64,000 nucleotides of DNA from Proteromonas lacertae (lineage: Eukaryota; Sar; Bigyra; Opalinata; Proteromonadidae): assembly GCA_002245135.1 (NCBI GenBank), contig NGBS01001182.1, forward strand, positions 45,735-109,734. Direction: 5' to 3'. How positions within the stretch are numbered: the stretch's first letter is position 1; every line of letters starts with the position of its first letter. This document shows positions 60,375-64,000 of the stretch, in pieces. Both the position numbers and the translations under genes were made by a program. The notes under the pieces were generated by a model. That model saw only the letters and a list, made by a program, of their open reading frames with translations, did not search any database and was not told the origin of the DNA.

Positions 60375-60525
60375 TGTTGTGCGCCGTTGAGCCGCTCTCA
60401 TCATATAATTACTTTTAAAACAATTTAATATCATTTTTATCTTAGTTATAATGAGTTATAAACAAATATATAGTTAGTTTGTCATATGACCTACATCTGT
60501 GATATACTTATTTATGAACTTCATT
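60375..60525 (+). mobile_element. degenerate related element
   Basis: 14 bp after the foldback element its terminal word recurs (TGTTGTGCGCCGTT, 60375-60388) and continues into DNA with weaker likeness to the arm (TTACTTTTAAAACAA; GTCATATGACCTACATCTG compared with ATATGTCCTGCCTCTGCAG). No right end can be drawn. It is an older relic of the same family or its former insertion site. Confidence 0.5.
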
Positions 60526-60613
60526 ATTCTTAATATTAAACTAATTTTATTATTTTTTATATTTTAATGTATCAGTCACTACTACAGTCTAAAATACATT
60601 ATTTGATATGAAT

Positions 60614-60776
60614 AGAATTTACTATTTTTAATGTTAAGGCGGTTAAAAAAGAAAAAAGAAAAGATGAGTTCAAGCCTAGCTCAAGACTACATTTTAATCA
60701 AGCTATTAGCATACCAGAAGTGGAAGCACATCATAAAATAACATTGATTGTGCGAAATGCTATGTGTATGAAATAA
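60614..60776 (+). pseudogene. possible stranded exon
   Basis: An open frame of about 50 codons without ATG follows a gaatag that could be a 3' splice site. It reads KEKRKDEFKPSSRLHFNQAI and ends ITLIVRNAMCMK before a TAA. Its composition is more protein-like than the surroundings. No family is recognised. It may be what is left of a host gene split by mobile DNA. Confidence 0.3.
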
Positions 60777-60890
60777 AGAATATAAGGGAATAGAAAAAAA
60801 CATCAATAAAGAAATGAAAATAAATACTTGAAATTAAGCTACTATTTGAGATAAAAGATACATTTCAAAATAATAATAGTAAATAAAGGT

Positions 60891-60976
60891 TCTGGCACAC
60901 CGAGCCGTATGACTCGGGCTCCTGGCACACCAAACCAAACTTTTTAAAAATACGTGACCTATGTCATTTTAGGTCA
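60891..60976. repeat. GC-rich hairpin island at the edge of the virus-like element
   Basis: Two direct copies of CTGGCACACC (60892-60901 and 60922-60931, 30 bp apart) enclose an inverted pair GAGCC/GGCTC (60902-60906, 60917-60921). TGACCT (60955-60960) and AGGTCA (60971-60976) form a second inverted pair. This is the most GC-rich 45 bp in the window. It lies just before the first element gene and could be an element terminus, an origin or a protein-binding site. Confidence 0.55.
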
Positions 60977-60993
60977 TAATTTATTTTTGCATT

Positions 60994-61006
60994 TTCTAGA
61001 ATATTC
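60994..61006 (+). promoter_or_regulatory. heat-shock-type TTCTAGAATATTC before the first element gene
   Basis: TTC-TA-GAA-TA-TTC lies 12-24 bases before the ATG at 61018. A TTCTAG also directly touches the ATG at 62045, and GAAATTTC lies at 61981. The element's genes thus carry the same box as host genes of the neighbouring cluster. Confidence 0.55.
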
Positions 61007-61017
61007 TAATTTCATAT

Positions 61018-61326
61018 ATGGATAATCTAATAAAAGAAGAAGCAGAAAATGGTTTTGATTCTTTATATGAAATGTGTAATGTATATCTCAATAAGAAAGA
61101 TGATGGGAGCAATGACTATCAAACATCAATTAAAATAGCATGTGAGATTATATTAAAATTAAAAGAATTAAATGAAGAATATCATTTAGGATTAGATGAT
61201 ATGGTATTACATCAAATAGGAAGATTAGAAGGGAAAAAAATAGCAAGTCAATATTTACAAAAAGAATTAGAAAAACAATTAAATGAAATAATACCAAGTT
61301 TAAACAATATGTTAAAAATCAAATAA
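61018..61326 (+). CDS. small helical protein of the virus-like element, unknown
   Basis: 102 aa, single exon, mostly charged helices (NLIKEEAENGFDSLYEMCN, KLKELNEEYHLGLDDMVLHQ, YLQKELEKQLNEII). No signal peptide or zinc site. It is the first gene after the GC-rich island and has a promoter-like box 12 bp upstream. It is convergent with the next gene, with only 8 bp between stops. I do not recognise the family. Confidence 0.65.
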   Translation: MDNLIKEEAENGFDSLYEMCNVYLNKKDDGSNDYQTSIKIACEIILKLKELNEEYHLGLDDMVLHQIGRLEGKKIASQYLQKELEKQLNEIIPSLNNMLKIK

Positions 61327-61334
61327 AAAATTAA

Positions 61335-61808
61335 TTAGTCTTTATCATCTTCCAATCTGTTTTTAAAAATATTATATTTAGAATTTAATTCTGAATTTGT
61401 ATCGATTAAATAGAGATAATGACTTTTTATATATCTAAAATTTTTAATAGTATTTGCATTCAAATTGAAATCTTCTTCAGAAATATATGCAAAATCTTCT
61501 ACATAAAATGTATCTAGTTTATTAATTAATTTTTCTAAGTCTTCTATAATATCCAGTCTATAAGATGTTAATTCAGATTTGTTAAATGTGGTTGCTATTT
61601 TACTTCTGTTATATTTCAATTCGATATTTTGTATGAAAGTTACAAAAGACTTTATTTTATCTCTTAGATCTGTTTTATCTTTACTACTAAAATTTTCACT
61701 TAGATTTAATTTATAGACCCTTCTACTTATATCATTTAAACTACTAATATAATTTTTAAGTACATCAAAGAATACATAGAATTCATATACTCTAGCAAAA
61801 TTACTCAT
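61335..61808 (-). CDS. coiled-coil protein of the virus-like element, unknown
   Basis: 157 aa, single exon, starts MSNFARVYEFYVFFDVLKNY and continues as long amphipathic helices (LRDKIKSFVTFIQNIELKYN, DIIEDLEKLINKLDTFYVED). Ends with an acidic tail. Directly upstream of its start is a TTAA repeat (TTAATTAATTAATTAATTA, 61822-61840). No family recognised; a structural or regulatory role is possible. Confidence 0.65.
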   Translation of the reverse strand: MSNFARVYEFYVFFDVLKNYISSLNDISRRVYKLNLSENFSSKDKTDLRDKIKSFVTFIQNIELKYNRSKIATTFNKSELTSYRLDIIEDLEKLINKLDTFYVEDFAYISEEDFNLNANTIKNFRYIKSHYLYLIDTNSELNSKYNIFKNRLEDDKD

Positions 61809-61821
61809 ATTTTTTTTGTAT

Positions 61822-61840
61822 TAATTAATTAATTAATTAG
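61822..61840. repeat. short TTAA tandem repeat
   Basis: Nearly five TTAA units in a row between two divergent element genes (starts at 61808 on the minus strand and 62045 on the plus strand). It is self-complementary and easily melted. Confidence 0.6.
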
Positions 61841-62044
61841 ATATACTACTAATAGAAATTGTTCTTCCAATTCAAATCTGATCCAAAGAATATAATATAA
61901 TTCAAGTAAAAGAAAGAAATATAAAACAATAATATAAAATAATAAATATAAGTCGTAAAAGAATTGATATATAACTTTTAGAAATTTCTAAAAGAATAAA
62001 AATAATAATAAAAATATAAAAAAAATTAATTTTTAATTTTCTAG

Positions 62045-64000
62045 ATGAACCCTTTCATCCCTCCTTATTATTATTATTCAAACTTTAATTATTATAGTCC
62101 ACCACCATTTGGAGCACCTTATATTCCTCCTCCACAAAATTATGGATTTAATCCCATGCCCATGCCATATCCAGGTATGGCACCTCCTAATATGTATGAA
62201 CCACCTCCACCTATTCAAAATATTCCAGTAGTTAGAAATTATATTCCACCAAGAAATCTAGTTACAAATACAAATCCTGGTTTCAATTATTATCCTGGAA
62301 ATATAGGAGTAGATTCAACACCTCAAATTAATATTCCTGAACCAGGATTTGTAACACCACCTCCCAAGAGAAGATTAGATTTCGAAAACATAAGTCCTCC
62401 AAAAATACAAAGAAAAGGAGGTATGCAGGTTCCAATGCCTAATCCAAATCCTAATCCAAATCAACCTGTTGTTGTTGTTAATCAACCTCCACCAAATGCA
62501 CAACAGCGTAATAGAGTAGCAGATTTAAATTTATCTTATCAAGAAGAAAGAGATTTAAGAGAAGCAAGTGATATATTAGAAAATCATCCTACTAAATTAT
62601 TAAAATTACCATATGAAAAGAGATTATATTATATGGACTTAATTCAGAGAAGTACAGATAATTATAGTAGAACATATCAAATTAACTTTTTAAATGATGT
62701 AAATGGTAAGGATCCAGATGCTGTTGTTGAAATTATAACTGATCCTAGTAGCCCATTAATTACTAAAATAAGAGAATATTTAGAAGATGTTAAATATATA
62801 AAAGTAACATTAAGTTTTAGAAGTGGTTATATAGGAGCAGACGATCCAGATTATAATAATCCAAATGGTAATAAAATTACAAATTGGGTATTCTTAGAAT
62901 GTAGACCTGTAGTTATTACAGAATCAGAAATGAATGTTGCACATAAAATATTAAAAGATAGAATAAGAACAGAAATGGGACCTTTATGGCATACTGAAAA
63001 ATCAAGTTTAAAATTTAGACATGTTGGTGAAGTTGAAGTTCAATTAGTCAAAGCAACTGCTATGGCAGGTAGTGGTAAAAATAAAGAACTTCCAGATTGG
63101 GTTAGAAATAGAAAATGTGTTATATCAATAGATAATAATAAAGAAAATGATCAATTATGTTTTCTATATGCTATAGCAGCAGCATTTTTCATGGTAATAA
63201 TAATAATAAGAATTTAAATAGAGTAGAACAATATAAAGAATATATTAGAGTTAACTACAATTATAGTATGTTATATTTCCCAGTAGATCCTATTAAACAT
63301 AAAAAACAAATTCATGAATTTGAAACAATAAATCATATAACATTAAATATATTCAAAATAACAGATAAAGAAGTAGTTCCTATATATGTAACACATATAG
63401 ATAAGTTCAATAATTATCCACATGTAAATTTATTATATAATGATAAACATTATTCTACTATTACAAAATTAAATGTAATATTAATACCTAAAGGAAAGAA
63501 GTGTAAAAATGGTTATCCTAGATGTAATTATTGTTTTGCTTTATTATCAACAGATGAAAAAAGAATACAACATGAAAAATATAATTGTCAACAACATAAA
63601 GGTATTATAAGAAATTTCCCTGAGAAAAATATTCAATTAGAATTTAAGAACTTTAAATATATGCAACTAATACCTATAGTAATATATTGGGATACTGAAG
63701 TTTATCAGGAGAAAGTAACAGATCCAATTTTAAATGAGAAAGGTATATTATCAAAGCATATATTATCCAGTTTGGTGTTTATATGTTGTATCTAAATATC
63801 CTAATATATATCCTAATAAAATTGAGTATGATTTTAAAACACCTAAAGATAATGAAACAGATTTAGAGGATAGATTAATAGCTAAATTTATGGAAATACA
63901 AAAAGAAATATTAGATTTATATGAAGAAAAATTAAAAAATCCAGAAAAAATGATAGGATATAATAGAGAAGATCCTAAAAATAAATTGAATTATTGTATA
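62045..64000 (+). CDS. protein-primed type B DNA polymerase, Maverick/Polinton-like (partial)
   Basis: Runs off the right edge. The first 120 residues are Pro/Asn/Tyr-rich and disordered (PPPPIQNIP and similar). Then comes a long N-terminal domain with RKCVISIDNNKENDQLCFLY (the lysine-rich pre-exonuclease box seen in Maverick-type polymerases), HVNLLYNDKHYSTITKLNVI, a zinc-binding stretch CKNGYPRCNYCF...H...C and the ExoI motif IPIVIYWDTEVY (Asp and Glu of the 3'-5' exonuclease). The polymerase motifs would lie beyond 64000. Frame breaks lie at about 63190 (a base lost in a T run) and 63770. Only the description is given; whether the gene is active cannot be judged. A TTCTAG box touches the ATG. 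Adintovirus-type or linear-plasmid polymerases are the alternatives. Confidence 0.72.

Noticed and set aside
60891-60945. tRNA-like GC-rich segment
   Set aside because: No acceptor stem, anticodon arm or GGTTCRA T-loop can be drawn, and it is too short.

Overview
The window is nuclear DNA of an AT-rich, intron-bearing, flagellated or ciliated protist. It uses the standard stop codons. Genes are cut by very short introns (about 25-40 nt) that start gta and end tag. The ciliary/centriolar lineage is shown by an IFT-dynein light intermediate chain (222-1435) and a CEP44-like protein (11475-12446). I cannot place the species from sequence alone.

Layout. (1) 1-30 kb is a dense housekeeping region. 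It holds DYNC2LI1, a SulP transporter with STAS and cyclic-nucleotide-binding-like tail, a polyQ coiled-coil protein, a CAF1/CNOT7 deadenylase, an EGF-repeat surface protein, CEP44, an IQ/zinc protein, two tandem small surface proteins, an RCC1-filamin protein, an OGFr-domain protein, MRNIP, a DUF1749-type hydrolase, two small zinc proteins, a GST, an NMP kinase, PTRHD1 and a secreted PPP phosphatase. Three stretches (22.75-23.46, 27.95-28.7 and 29.2-30.99 kb) have no intact gene. (2) 31-42.5 kb is one giant gene for a single-pass receptor with about 21 sushi-like Cys/Trp modules. (3) 42.6-59.2 kb is a cluster of secretory-pathway sugar and lipid enzymes: two identical GT31 galactosyltransferases, PAP2-type enzymes, a DUF229 alkaline-phosphatase-like protein, a LicD-type transferase, an HtrL/YibB-type protein, an O-fucosyltransferase-like protein, DUF3431-like proteins and two other glycosyltransferases. 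The cluster is framed by a perfect 1,932-bp inverted repeat (42582-44513 and 53409-55340) and contains a dispersed AACGAGTATWATAAATA motif. (4) 59.3-60.5 kb carries a receptor-gene fragment and a 501-bp foldback element with 166-bp inverted arms and a 5-bp target duplication. (5) 60.9-64 kb is the left part of a Maverick/Polinton-like virus-like element, with a GC-rich hairpin island, two unknown genes and a protein-primed type B DNA polymerase that runs off the window.

Two patterns cut across genes. Many conserved genes in 1-42 kb contain single-base frame breaks, mostly one extra base, while the sugar-enzyme cluster is almost free of them; uneven assembly quality is the simplest explanation. 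Heat-shock-element-like TTCnnGAA arrays and a GGCTTGA motif recur just upstream of start codons, which suggests shared promoter logic, including in the virus-like element.
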